This document shows positions 17,535-24,019 of a stretch of 24,710 nucleotides of DNA, piece after piece. The DNA lies in NCBI GenBank assembly GCA_018398765.1, contig JAHBMJ010001957.1:1-24710 (forward strand). The letters are read 5' to 3'. A model generated the notes under the pieces. That model made no database searches and was not told where the DNA came from. It worked only from the letters and a program-made list of their open reading frames with translations. Source of the DNA: Chromera velia (lineage: Eukaryota > Sar > Chromeraceae). The position numbers were made by a program, and so were the translations under genes. Every line of letters begins with the position of its first letter. Positions within the stretch are counted from its first letter, which is position 1.

Positions 17535-20310
17535 TACATACATGCATACAACTCGATCATGCAGGACCAAGCTCTCTTGCCCCATCAGCACGCCGGAAGC
17601 AAGTGCATCGTTCCTGCCGCCTCTGTTCACCAGCGGACTTGATCACTCTCTGTTGACTGTGAGGAGGCTTCCTTCTTTGACTGACCAGGCAACGTGCTCA
17701 GGGGGTCTCTGGGCTTTTGGAGAGTCCCACTCTGTCTCCATTGCTGCACTCACTCACTCAGCATCCATCCATCCATCAGTCCACGGAGGGAGTGGAGTGT
17801 GTGAAAGCGAAGAATTACAATCGCAGAGAAGCAGAGAACATCAAAGTGGCCTTGTTTCTTTTCCGCTTCCATTGAAGCTTCCATTCCTCATGTCCTTCCT
17901 TCTCTGTTAGTGAGAAAAGATCAGATTGAGCAATGAGGAAGAAAATCAAATTCGCTCTCTCTCTGTTTGTTCTACCCTCCCCTCGCCTGCCTCCCAGGCA
18001 ACAATTCAGGAAAGGCTCCCATGCATTCTTCTTTCCCGGTGCCCTCAGAGGGCAGGCCAACCACAAATCTCTATCGTTTATTTTCATACAGAATTCTTTT
18101 TCGTACAGAAAATGAACGCATGCCCCATTCTTCTTTCCCGGTGTCCTCAGAGGGCATGCCAACCACAAATGTCTATCGTTTATTTTCAGACAGAATTCTT
18201 TTTAGTACAGAAAATGAACGCATGCCCCATTCTTCTTTCCCGGTGTCCTCAGAGGGCAGGCCAACCACAAATGTCTCTCTCTCGCTCCCCGATTCCCCAA
18301 CACACAAACACGTGCGTGCACAAAGGCAACAACCTCAACTCACTCAGCCAGTTTGAAGCCCACACACAAGGAGTGATTCCATCTGCACGGAGAAGGGGGG
18401 GGGTTCAAGTAAAGGGTCACACCTGAGAAGGACTTACACACCCCTTTCCAACCACACCCACTCACTATCCCGCCATACGACACAACTCCAAACCTCACTT
18501 CAGATTTGGATTCTCTCACTCATAGAACAAGGCCGCCAAGGCAGACCCACACAGCTGCCAGGTTTTCACGGACATCGCCTAGGAGCAAAAGGAGGAAAAG
18601 CAGCAGAGCAGCGCGTGAACTGAAAAGAAAAAGATCCAACAGAAAACCCCATCAGTCCGCCAAAAGTCTCTCTTCCGACCTGAGCAATACTTCTCGGTCC
18701 ACACGCTGCAATGGAATCCCTGGCAGCCAGCGACGACCGAGGAGGAGACCTCCAGATCTGTTGGGCTGTCGTGTGACTCCGACGCCTCTGCACCCCCTCC
18801 CCCACCCTCTGGATTCACAGGAGGCTCCAGAGACCCCCCCCCTGTCGACTGAGGACCTTGTTGGTCTTGCTGCTTCTTGGACTGGTGCCGAGTGGGGGTA
18901 TTTGGGCCTCGTGGACTGTTGCGAAGGTAGAGCTCGTACAGTCTGTTGAGGGCAACAAGCAGTCGCCAGAGTTCGATGAGGGAAGGACGCACACAGGAAA
19001 TGACAGGAATGGGAGTCTGACTGTTCGTGAGATGTCGCTCGACAGTGTCAATCATCCAAAGGGAATGAGCAATCAACACAGCACCCCTCCTTCTTGCTTC
19101 TAGATCTTTCAGCAACCTAGAGGCGTCAGCGTTGGGCTTTCCCTTCTTTTGTCTCCTCGGGTTGGATTCGTCTGCCTTCTTCTCGACAGCTGCTCTCTCA
19201 AGTGCTGTGATTTTCCCTTCCTCTTCATTAAACCCCTCCCATAACATTTTAAACGCAAAACTCCACTCATTCTTTTTCTTACTGTGAGTGAACACAGAAG
19301 GGAACACAGACGAACGCTCCAACCCGAGGACAGCATCATCATCAGAAGCAAGACCAAGTCTTTTCCTCAACCCGTCCACGTTCTCCTGCACGTGTGGAAG
19401 GAGCTCAACGTCCCACTCACTCAAACTCATCTCTCTATGCCACTGGAGAGCCGACACTGCACACCCGCAGGGCTCCATTGTGACAGCAATCACAGGCCCG
19501 CCTCTTGGGGCCATGCGTTTATAGAGGACGTCAGTGAGGAGAAAGTCAAGAAAGTCATTCAAAGGGCCCCCCCAAAAGTCATTGAAGGGGTTCCGTATGG
19601 CGACTCCACGTCTCTCCAACCAAGGAGGGAGGCCCCCCGCCACGCTGTCTGCACAGGAGCCTGGACCAACGTGAACGACGGCGAAGAGGTCGTGTGCTGC
19701 TGCTCTTTCAAGGAATGCGGAGATGTTCTTGGACCCTGCAGTCTCGAACGTCACCTGTTTCTCGTTCATTTCGGGTTCGTGTTCCCCCCACGGAATCGGG
19801 ATCTGCACAGCGTTGAATGCCGCCCTCTTGGTGTGGAAGAGAATGCGCTCCCATTCGTCTGGAGCTGCAGGGCATAGATCACCAGGGGGGAGACAGGTGA
19901 AAGAGAACGAGACAGGAGAGCCAAGCCACGAGAGGAGAGAGGGAGAACTACTGAAAAGCGAGAGGAGAGACGGAGGCGAGAGAAAGACATCACGACGGGA
20001 GACCCAACACGGGCGAGGGAGACACAAAAGCGACGGTGCCGTGAACAGAGCACCTTGAGGAGGAATCGAAGGGTGGAGCGGGACACTGCTGCAGGCTCGA
20101 CTTACTTGCACGAGTATAGTGTACCCCTGCTGCAAGGACGATCGTGTGCTCTGAGTTGATGCTGATGGACCTGTTTCTGAAGTCTACCTTGATGGGCACG
20201 CCCTCGGGAGTGTCGAAGAGACGGGCCATTCGATTCCGACCTGACACTTGAGGGAGACGAAGTGCAAGGGCGAGCACAAGCACCGCCAACAGCCTCCCTG
20301 CCACCCACAT
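10392..20310 (-). CDS. Membrane-anchored GH35 beta-galactosidase-like protein, probable pseudoenzyme (13-exon model)
   Basis: The model has 13 exons on the minus strand with matching phases: 20310-20106, 19864-18806 (or 19864-19283), 17743-17647, 17340-17169, 16809-16551, 16146-15217, 14231-13893, 13586-13533, 13088-12988, 12901-12864, 12337-12243, 11119-10962, 10658-10392. It sums to 1257 residues, or 1098 with the short exon 2. Order: signal peptide, GH35 barrel, beta-sandwich region, basic segment, membrane helix, short tail. GH35 enzymes release terminal beta-galactose by a two-glutamate retaining mechanism. GGPVIAVTMEPCGC replaces the usual GGPIIAVQxENEYG, so the acid/base Glu is Cys. 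The other barrel landmarks are recognisable (AGVHYTRA, AFNAVQIPIPW, METEW, FHGFFGG). Exons 1, 3-5 and 8-11 are well supported by family match and phase; exons 12-13 and the ends of 2 and 6 are inferred. Confidence 0.7.
10962..11119 (-). CDS. GH35-like gene exon 12: basic, probably helical juxtamembrane segment
   Basis: After acceptor tgtgtgtcgcttgcag it encodes RHWGFGEQKEPQEDQKEDL and then KHKLQRQRLDGLLKEMGQRR, charged and helix-favouring. Two overlapping donors exist: GTCAGT at 10961, which leads in frame into the hydrophobic exon, and the stronger GTAAGG at 10957, which does not. The acceptor and first codons are repeated in the duplicated 565-bp unit near 11684, probably artefactually. This exon has no family match and is linked by phase only. 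Confidence 0.45.
11099..12228. repeat. Exact 565-bp tandem duplication bounded by single N bases in C runs
   Basis: Copy 1 (11099-11663) and copy 2 (11664-12228) appear identical on reading, even across microsatellites, and each is joined through a C run with one N (11664 and 12229). Read as one copy, the minus-strand exon 11 to exon 12 intron is simply shorter. The best explanation is overlapping contig ends that were not merged. Confidence 0.85.
11157..11190. repeat. (GCAT)n/(CATC)n compound microsatellite
   Basis: Four GCAT units run into CATC units. The same sequence recurs at 11722-11755 within the duplicated unit. Confidence 0.85.
12243..12337 (-). CDS. GH35-like gene exon 11: last strand of the beta-sandwich
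   Basis: The acceptor cactttgtttcag leads into LRECGEPNFLVVLDLVGS, matching the end motif LRPGENxLVVLDELGG of GH35 proteins. With exon 10 it reads LPRQDSLRECGEPNFLVVLD. The donor is inferred (CGGG|GTCCGT at 12242) and lies only 13 nt from an assembly N in a C run, so the right edge may be wrong. Confidence 0.6.
12864..12901 (-). CDS. GH35-like gene exon 10: 38-nt micro-exon
   Basis: Between acceptor cttctgttgtggcag and donor GTATGT it encodes GRSRSLFLPRQD. This matches the family strand GPQxTLYVPRSWL. It ends with two nucleotides of a Ser codon that the next exon completes. Confidence 0.65.
12988..13088 (-). CDS. GH35-like gene exon 9
   Basis: The acceptor tatgatttgactgcag continues the split Gly codon as GRVWNATASDRVVGADG, then VENCAFWEWDPS. 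This completes the NGRSLGRVW signature. The donor used is TCT|GTGTGC at 12987, because its phase matches the next exon. A better-looking donor, GCAG|GTAGGG at 12979, has the wrong phase for it. Confidence 0.65.
13533..13586 (-). CDS. GH35-like gene exon 8: 54-nt micro-exon with NG-x-x-LG motif
   Basis: The acceptor gtgtggctacag and donor TTGG|GTGAGT enclose DAGVLTVGEVILNGRSL. With the next exon it reads ILNGRSLGRVW, matching the conserved GH35 C-terminal signature VWVNGRNLGRYW. Phase fits on both sides. Confidence 0.75.
13893..14231 (-). CDS. GH35-like gene exon 7: C-terminal beta-sandwich
   Basis: The acceptor ctgtgttccttcag and the donor GACG|GTGGGT fit the neighbouring phases. After an acidic stretch it encodes RGGPTWWGLEFDTCF and AAFFLQLFPEDFLPSDG, which fit the family pattern GPxFYRxxF ... 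DTFLDL. A second acceptor just before LFPEDF (ttcttcttgcag) would allow a 31-nt exon instead, so the left boundary is uncertain. Confidence 0.55.
14537..14770. repeat. 234-nt purine-only tract (GAAA, GA and GGAA repeats)
   Basis: Blocks of GAAA, then GA, then GAAA, GA and finally GGAA units, interrupted by a single C at about 14642. It lies in the exon 6-7 intron of the GH35-like gene, on the pyrimidine side of the transcript. The Lys/Glu- or Leu/Ser/Phe-rich frames through it are spurious. Confidence 0.9.
15217..16146 (-). CDS. GH35-like gene exon 6: middle domains
   Basis: The acceptor ttctccccctgcag joins in phase to exon 5, giving NNGAVPVQAKDKGLVLPRSA, the expected strand after the barrel where GH35 proteins read as x-x-LPxxS. 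About 300 residues follow, including LEEYYGVDYRGLSLDPESE and PEYVWYEFDLDGLVSGFARF. The family match weakens after residue 40 of the exon. Several phase-1 donors lie between 15217 and 15180; the first, GTGGGG at 15216, is used here. The frame remains open into the purine repeat further downstream, but that part is not coding. Confidence 0.65.
16551..16809 (-). CDS. GH35-like gene exon 5: linker and first post-barrel sheet
   Basis: The acceptor ccttctcctctcgcag is strong. The exon starts HLAELNAFVNRVTRVLI, equivalent to the helix LRxLxAFLNRxxPAL that closes the barrel in GH35 proteins. It ends KWGTVLFVINNG, equivalent to GFLFVxNY. The donor is GGAG|GTCAGC at 16550, leaving one nucleotide. Confidence 0.75.
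17028..17059. repeat. (GACA)n microsatellite
   Basis: About seven tetranucleotide units in the exon 4-5 intron of the GH35-like gene, the same motif as the array at 4501-4599. Confidence 0.85.
17169..17340 (-). CDS. GH35-like gene exon 4: end of the barrel
   Basis: The acceptor is tgtttgtgttcag and the donor TGG|GTGGGT. It encodes SVVDFLAHGGSFISFHGFFG, matching the GH35 block that usually reads LAxGASxNFYMFHGGTNFG, then QYDGPLEDNGMPNWRYYW, matching YDYDAPLDEAGxxTPKY. Asn and Phe of the GGTNFG signature are replaced (GGSHG). Confidence 0.75.
17371..17550. repeat. (CA)n/(TG)n tracts with TACA interruptions
   Basis: Two long alternating purine-pyrimidine tracts (about 17371-17400 and 17451-17550) separated by ~50 nt, within the 306-nt exon 3-4 intron of the GH35-like gene. 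They start about 30 nt upstream of the exon 4 acceptor. Confidence 0.9.
17647..17743 (-). CDS. GH35-like gene exon 3: nucleophile region
   Basis: A 97-nt exon after gagtgagtgcag. It encodes METEWDSPKAQRPPEHVAW and ends at donor AGA|GTGATC. The glutamate before Trp falls where GH35 enzymes have the nucleophile (M-x-T-E-[FWY]-W), and the distance to the FHGG motif in exon 4 is about 46 residues, as in human GLB1. The normally following G-W-F-D-x-W-G is not conserved. Phases fit on both sides. The acceptor lacks a good pyrimidine tract, so the left edge is less certain. Confidence 0.6.
18025..18276. repeat. Minisatellite, 102-bp unit, about 2.5 copies
   Basis: Units begin at 18025 (partly), 18127 and 18229 with ATTCTTCTTTCCCGGTG and are about 95% alike. 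It lies in the exon 2-3 intron of the GH35-like gene. Because 102 is a multiple of three, the plus strand stays open through all copies, but no start or splice context makes it a gene. Confidence 0.9.
18806..19864 (-). CDS. GH35-like gene exon 2: core of the barrel with the altered acid/base site
   Basis: The acceptor ctatgccctgcag at 19865 restores the codon split in exon 1, giving TRATPDEWERI. The family pattern continues: AFNAVQIPIPWGEHEP, HVGPGSCADSVAGGLPPWL (usually RIGPYICAEWxxGGLPAWL) and GGPVIAVTMEPCGC (usually GGPIIAVQxENEYG). A strong internal donor, GTAAGA at 19282, would end the exon at 19283 in the right phase, with near-canonical spacing to the nucleophile exon. Yet the frame stays open another ~700 nt, with protein-like sequence (AVLIAHSLWMIDTVERHL), to a phase-compatible GTGGGG donor at 18805. 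Both ends are possible, perhaps alternatively spliced. Confidence 0.7.
20106..20310 (-). CDS. GH35-like gene exon 1: signal peptide and barrel start
   Basis: The ATG at 20310 gives a textbook signal peptide, MWVAGRLLAVLVLALALRLP, with likely cleavage after QVSG. A TTG 11 codons upstream keeps the frame open but is not a credible start. The first family block ends in LAAGVHYTRA, matching the strand-1 motif of GH35 barrels. The donor is GTAAGT at 20105, leaving one nucleotide of a split codon. Confidence 0.8.
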
Positions 20311-20922
20311 GATCAATCTGCGTTTCACACTTCGCTTTTCCAAAGGTGGATTCCGCAGGAGGCGAATTGAACTGCCGGCAGTCTACTCCGAGAGACGGTC
20401 CCGTCTCCAAGCTACACGTGCACGCACACCCGACATGCACTTGACGCAGGGCAACATTCCAGTAGAGAAAGGCAGTGTAGCGCTTCAATCATGCAGAGAA
20501 GTTTGCAGGCAGCTAAATCCATTGCAGAACATGGACCAAGAAGAAAGCTTCCCTGTCGCTCAAAGAGGAGTCGATCAGGCCAGCGGCAACTGCGATGATG
20601 GCGACGCCCTTTGTCGCGGGCGCCGCCGCTGCGCAGCTATATGGCCCGGGGGCGCCACGTACGGGGCGCCGCCGTCTCGCAAACAGAAATTAAATTTGGC
20701 GTCCACTCTGAAAAAGAACCGTAGCAAGTGCAGTTGGGTCACCCTCGTAGTTTGGCGTAGTTTAAACATTTAGTGCGCAAACTCAGACCTCTGTGGCATT
20801 TGTATTCCTACAGGCTTCTGCTGTCTGTCCGTTGCTGAGTGTGAAGAATTACCTGAGTTCATTAAGTGAGAGACGCCGCCCGGAGACGCCTGCAACTTGA
20901 TTTAGACGAACGTATCTGTCTG
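20311..20922. promoter_or_regulatory. Divergent intergenic region between GH35-like and FKBP genes
   Basis: The start codons of two oppositely transcribed genes lie 612 bp apart, so this interval must hold both promoters. It contains a very GC-rich patch at 20617-20675 with three GGCGCC palindromes, two of them as GGCGCCGCC (20619 and 20665), and CCCGGGGGCGCC between them. TTTGGCG occurs at about 20694 and 20751, resembling the E2F core motif. No TATA box is evident. Binding by any factor is inference. Confidence 0.45.
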
Positions 20923-21360
20923 ATGTCCCTCTGCCCTGCGTCCCTTCTGTTTCTTCTTCTGTCGCTCAGCCTTCTGACCATGTCGTCTGGTCTTGCCCTG
21001 CCAGGTTACAAAACCACTTACGAGGTTTTGAAAGCTGGAGAGGGTTCTGCCACCGTTCTGAAGGGGTCGACTGTGACCGTCCACGCGACAGGAAACGTGG
21101 AAGACCCCCCAAAGAAATTTTGGTCCACAAAGGACCCGGGCCAGAAGCCGTTCACGTACAGTGCAGGTGTCGGGGGTGTCATCACGGGGTGGGACCAGGG
21201 CTGCCTTGGCATGAAGGTCGGGGAGGTCCGCAAACTGCGCATACCCCACGACGAGGGCTACGGTTCCCGGGGTTTTCCTGCCTGGGGAATTCCCCCCATG
21301 GCAACCCTTCTCTTTGAAATTGAGGTGTTGAAGATCGCTGCAGGAAGAGAAGAGATGTAA
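20923..21360 (+). CDS. Secreted or ER-lumenal FKBP-type peptidyl-prolyl cis-trans isomerase
   Basis: A single-exon gene of 145 residues; an in-frame GTG 19 codons upstream is not a credible start. The ATG at 20923 opens a signal peptide, SLCPASLLFLLLSLSLLTMS, with cleavage likely around Ala25. Residues 48-138 form one FKBP domain: TVHATG, KKFWSTKD, KPFTYSAGVGGVITGWDQGC, GMKVGEVRKLRIP, GYGSRGF, IPPMATLLFEIEVLKI. FKBPs speed proline isomerisation during folding; with a signal peptide and no KDEL-like end, this one probably acts in the ER or secretory route. Pocket residues equivalent to FKBP12 Phe36, Phe46, Val55, Ile56, Trp59, Tyr82 and Phe99 are kept, but Tyr26 is Ala and Asp37 is Trp. It is divergent to the GH35-like gene. 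Confidence 0.93.
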   Translation: MSLCPASLLFLLLSLSLLTMSSGLALPGYKTTYEVLKAGEGSATVLKGSTVTVHATGNVEDPPKKFWSTKDPGQKPFTYSAGVGGVITGWDQGCLGMKVGEVRKLRIPHDEGYGSRGFPAWGIPPMATLLFEIEVLKIAAGREEM

Positions 21361-21780
21361 GTGTCGGAATGCATCAGCAGGAGCTGGTGTGTTCGTACTC
21401 GGATTATCCAAGAAGGGAAAGAGCGGGGGGACTCACAGGAGATGGGGAGACGACGGGGAGTGGCCGAGCAGAGAGCCTTACACAGTTGCTCAGTCTGTCC
21501 TGAACTTAGCCCTTCTTCCTCTTCTGCATTCATTTGTTATTTCACGCCCGTTGGACCGAAAGCATTGAGTCGAAATGCCAAAGAAGAGAACGTTGCGGAA
21601 AGTTAACAACAAGATACAACAAGACTAGCAACAAGACGACGGGGAACTCCAAGCCGAAGTTCAACGCAAGGAGTTACTGGACTCCGTTCATTCCAAATGC
21701 ACGAAGAACGCTTCAGCCGACAGAGAGAGGTACCGCAGGGCTTAAAAAGCATCATTCAACAGACACAGTGATTCAAAGGC
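21361..21780. other. FKBP gene 3' flank, no gene seen
   Basis: Probable 3' UTR and spacer. Short open frames here have no recognisable content. Confidence 0.4.
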
Positions 21781-22163
21781 GGTTGCTAGGGCGGTTACCT
21801 AGGTGGTTACCGTATATCTAGCCGTATATCATGATGCATTAGTATGCATTAATTTATTTAAACTTTAAACTTAAAATACCATGAAAGCAATTATGAAAGA
21901 TCGAATTATTAATTGTCGTGTTGAACGCAAAACTTGCCAGAGCATATTAGAGTGATAATGCTTCTATCTAGGCTTCCATGCACTCCAAAGATTCGCAAAG
22001 AAGTCTAGAAAGAAGAAATTAATTTAACATTTTAATGTACATTAGTACTAGCTTCTAGTGAGAGAGTGATATGGTAGGTTAGTAAAAGTACTAGACAGCT
22101 TTTACATAAATCCTTGCCTATAAAAAATGTAGTGCTTCCAACTTGTTAGCTAACTTAATCATC

Positions 22164-22202
<39 letters not shown>

Positions 22203-22640
22203 TCCGAGTCTAGTTCTAAGTGCAAGACTACAAATTTCACTAAAAATGTCACTGAAATATATTGTGAAATGAATCAATGACAGCTAGTTGAATGAGCTAG
22301 TAAATGAGTCAACTGTATAACAACTAAAAAGTTTAGAATTAACGGCAATAAAAACTAAATTCACTTGTAAGATTTAGTCTGTCACTAAGTCTAATCCACT
22401 AAACAATCTAGTACAAGATTTAAGATTTGAAGTTTTAAACTTTAAAACGCTCGATCTAGTGTAAATACTTAATAATTAGATTGAGAATAATTGGGAAAAA
22501 GTATAACACGAGTAGATACACGAGTGTATTTTCATATTTTCAAGTTAAAAGTTAAAACTCTAATTAGGTTTCACAATCTTTTGTGGGAGATCCATCCGTT
22601 CTGCATGCACGTAGGCTGGCGTAGCTAGATGAAAGCTTGC
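21780..22640. other. AT-rich, gene-free, CTAG-rich island
   Basis: Begins sharply after GGTTGCTAGGGCGGTTACC. Strongly AT-rich with stops in all frames. By eye I count about fifteen CTAG tetranucleotides in 860 bp, about five times expectation for the composition. It contains a (TA)n run at 22165-22200. No coding frame or clear terminal repeats. Confidence 0.55.
22165..22200. repeat. (TA)n microsatellite
   Basis: About 18 TA units inside the AT-rich island. Confidence 0.9.
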
Positions 22641-23540
22641 TCAGCTTGGTATGCCTGATTCAGTACAAAAGTACTTTCGACTCCCGAGATCAAAACAACC
22701 AATTAAGGCAGACGACGAGAAAAAGGCGCATTGGCGGCAAAAACTCAAATGACGAACGGGCCGATACCTAGGCCAATACGCACTTCGTTCAGATCCCAAG
22801 GACAAAAAGACGGAAAGACGGGCATGAAAACGAGGCGTGGACGCGCGCGCGTGCGCACACACACACACACACAGAGGTGCGGACAGAGAGACGGACGGTC
22901 CCTGACATAGTGCCATGGTAGAAGAGTCACGAACGCGCGGCGCACGTGTTGAAAGAAGACACTTGAGCTCAATCACCAGCTTGGAAGAGCACATGCAAGC
23001 ATCTAGGCAAGCATACCAAGTCGTTACTGTTCACCTTTCTTCCTTGCAGGTCGTTTTTTCCTTACTTTCTGTGACAGTCGTTCACCCCCTCCTTCCCTGT
23101 TTGCTGGTTTCCCTTTCTCTTTCGTTCCTCCCTTCCCCTCTCCCTTTTCTTTTTTTTTCAAGTCTTGCTTAGACGCAGTTGTTCCCTTTTTGGGACTTTC
23201 GTCTGTCGACTCGTGAGCCTGTTTGTTCTTTTTCTGTTCGTTCTTTCCTTCAGCAAAACAACACGAACAGGTCTCTGAGTAACTGTTCAGAATCACGCAA
23301 TTTCTTGACGGTGCTCCTCTCCTCTCTTTATTGAAACAATGAAGATTGCACGACCATCCTTTCAAGCTCCGCAGTCGTATCTCATTCATCTTGAAGTGAA
23401 ACAGCATCGGGTCACAAGGAACAGCTCGGACTTGTTTTCAGGGCTTCGATCTTCTTGGCCAAATTTCACTCTCAGCCTGTCTGTACGACACAGTCTCTGC
23501 TGTCTGCCAGGAAAGGGGGGGGCACCTCTGCAAACGACCG
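22641..23540. other. No gene supported
   Basis: Contains CGCGCGCG and (CA)n at about 22842-22873 and long pyrimidine-rich stretches at 23060-23165. The minus strand of the latter gives a Lys/Glu-rich open frame (23024-23407), which is a compositional effect unless transcript data show otherwise. Confidence 0.35.
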
Positions 23541-23542
23541 GA

Positions 23543-24019
23543 CTAGCGACCGATCGGTGACTCACGGAGCAATCCCAAGACAGCCCCATATGCCTGCCTT
23601 CCGCGATTATAGATCTGATTTGACCTGTTCTGAAGATTTGCCGCACCACCTTGAATATTTCCCAGGTGGGCACCGGCCAGGGGACGTCTAGACGCAAATC
23701 GAGAAGGACCCCTGCCCTGACGAAACCGAAACCGTGCAAGACGACGCCCTCTCGCAGTTTTACTCTTTGTCTGAGCGATTTCTTGCAGCATCTGACCCCC
23801 TAGGGTGACCACGTTCTGCTGAATCTGGTTGGCTCTGGCCCGTGCATTTGGCACGCTGCTTGGAAAATTTGCAAAACGGGTGCCTGTGGGCCTTCCGGTG
23901 AATGCAAAGCGAGAAGAAGGTCGGGAACCTGCGAAAGTTGGCCCAAATCGGCGAAACGGAAAGCTCAAAACGGTAGAGACCGTCAAAAGGATCACAAGGA
24001 AGGGAAGGAAGCACTTCAT
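23543..24019 (-). CDS. Small secreted arginine-rich basic protein, unknown function
   Basis: A 158-residue, single-exon ORF. The ATG at 24019 is preceded by AAGCCACCATC, a good eukaryotic start context, and opens a clear signal peptide, MKCFLPFLVILLTVSTVLS. The mature part (about 139 residues) has by count 23 Arg, 2 Lys, two Glu, no Asp and no Cys, so it is strongly cationic. The first third has spaced Phe/Arg/Gly/Ser-Pro motifs (FPFRRFGPTFAG, SSRFAFTGRPTGTRFANF), a middle Gln/Asn-rich helix (RANQIQQNVVTLGG), then RRLARFRFRQGRG and a C-terminal NQIYNRGRQAYGAVLGLL. I recognise no family. It could bind polyanions or be antimicrobial or matrix-related; this is inference. The frame is open upstream to about 24208, but without a better start. 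Confidence 0.7.
   Translation of the reverse strand: MKCFLPFLVILLTVSTVLSFPFRRFGPTFAGSRPSSRFAFTGRPTGTRFANFPSSVPNARARANQIQQNVVTLGGQMLQEIAQTKSKTARGRRLARFRFRQGRGPSRFASRRPLAGAHLGNIQGGAANLQNRSNQIYNRGRQAYGAVLGLLRESPIGR

Noticed and set aside
17130-17630. Cys/Val-rich and Thr/His-rich open frames through the CA/TG tracts
   Set aside because: They are translations of a dinucleotide repeat; only the part at 17340-17169 (minus) has family-matching sequence.
18025-18276. CRISPR array
   Set aside because: The units are contiguous 102-bp tandem copies without unique spacers, in a eukaryotic intron.
20102-20488. Alternative 128-codon minus frame over exon 1
   Set aside because: It lacks the signal peptide and GH35 match found in the overlapping frame starting at 20310.
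23024-23407. Lys/Glu-rich minus-strand protein
   Set aside because: It is the complement of a pyrimidine-rich tract and lacks a start context or any recognisable feature.
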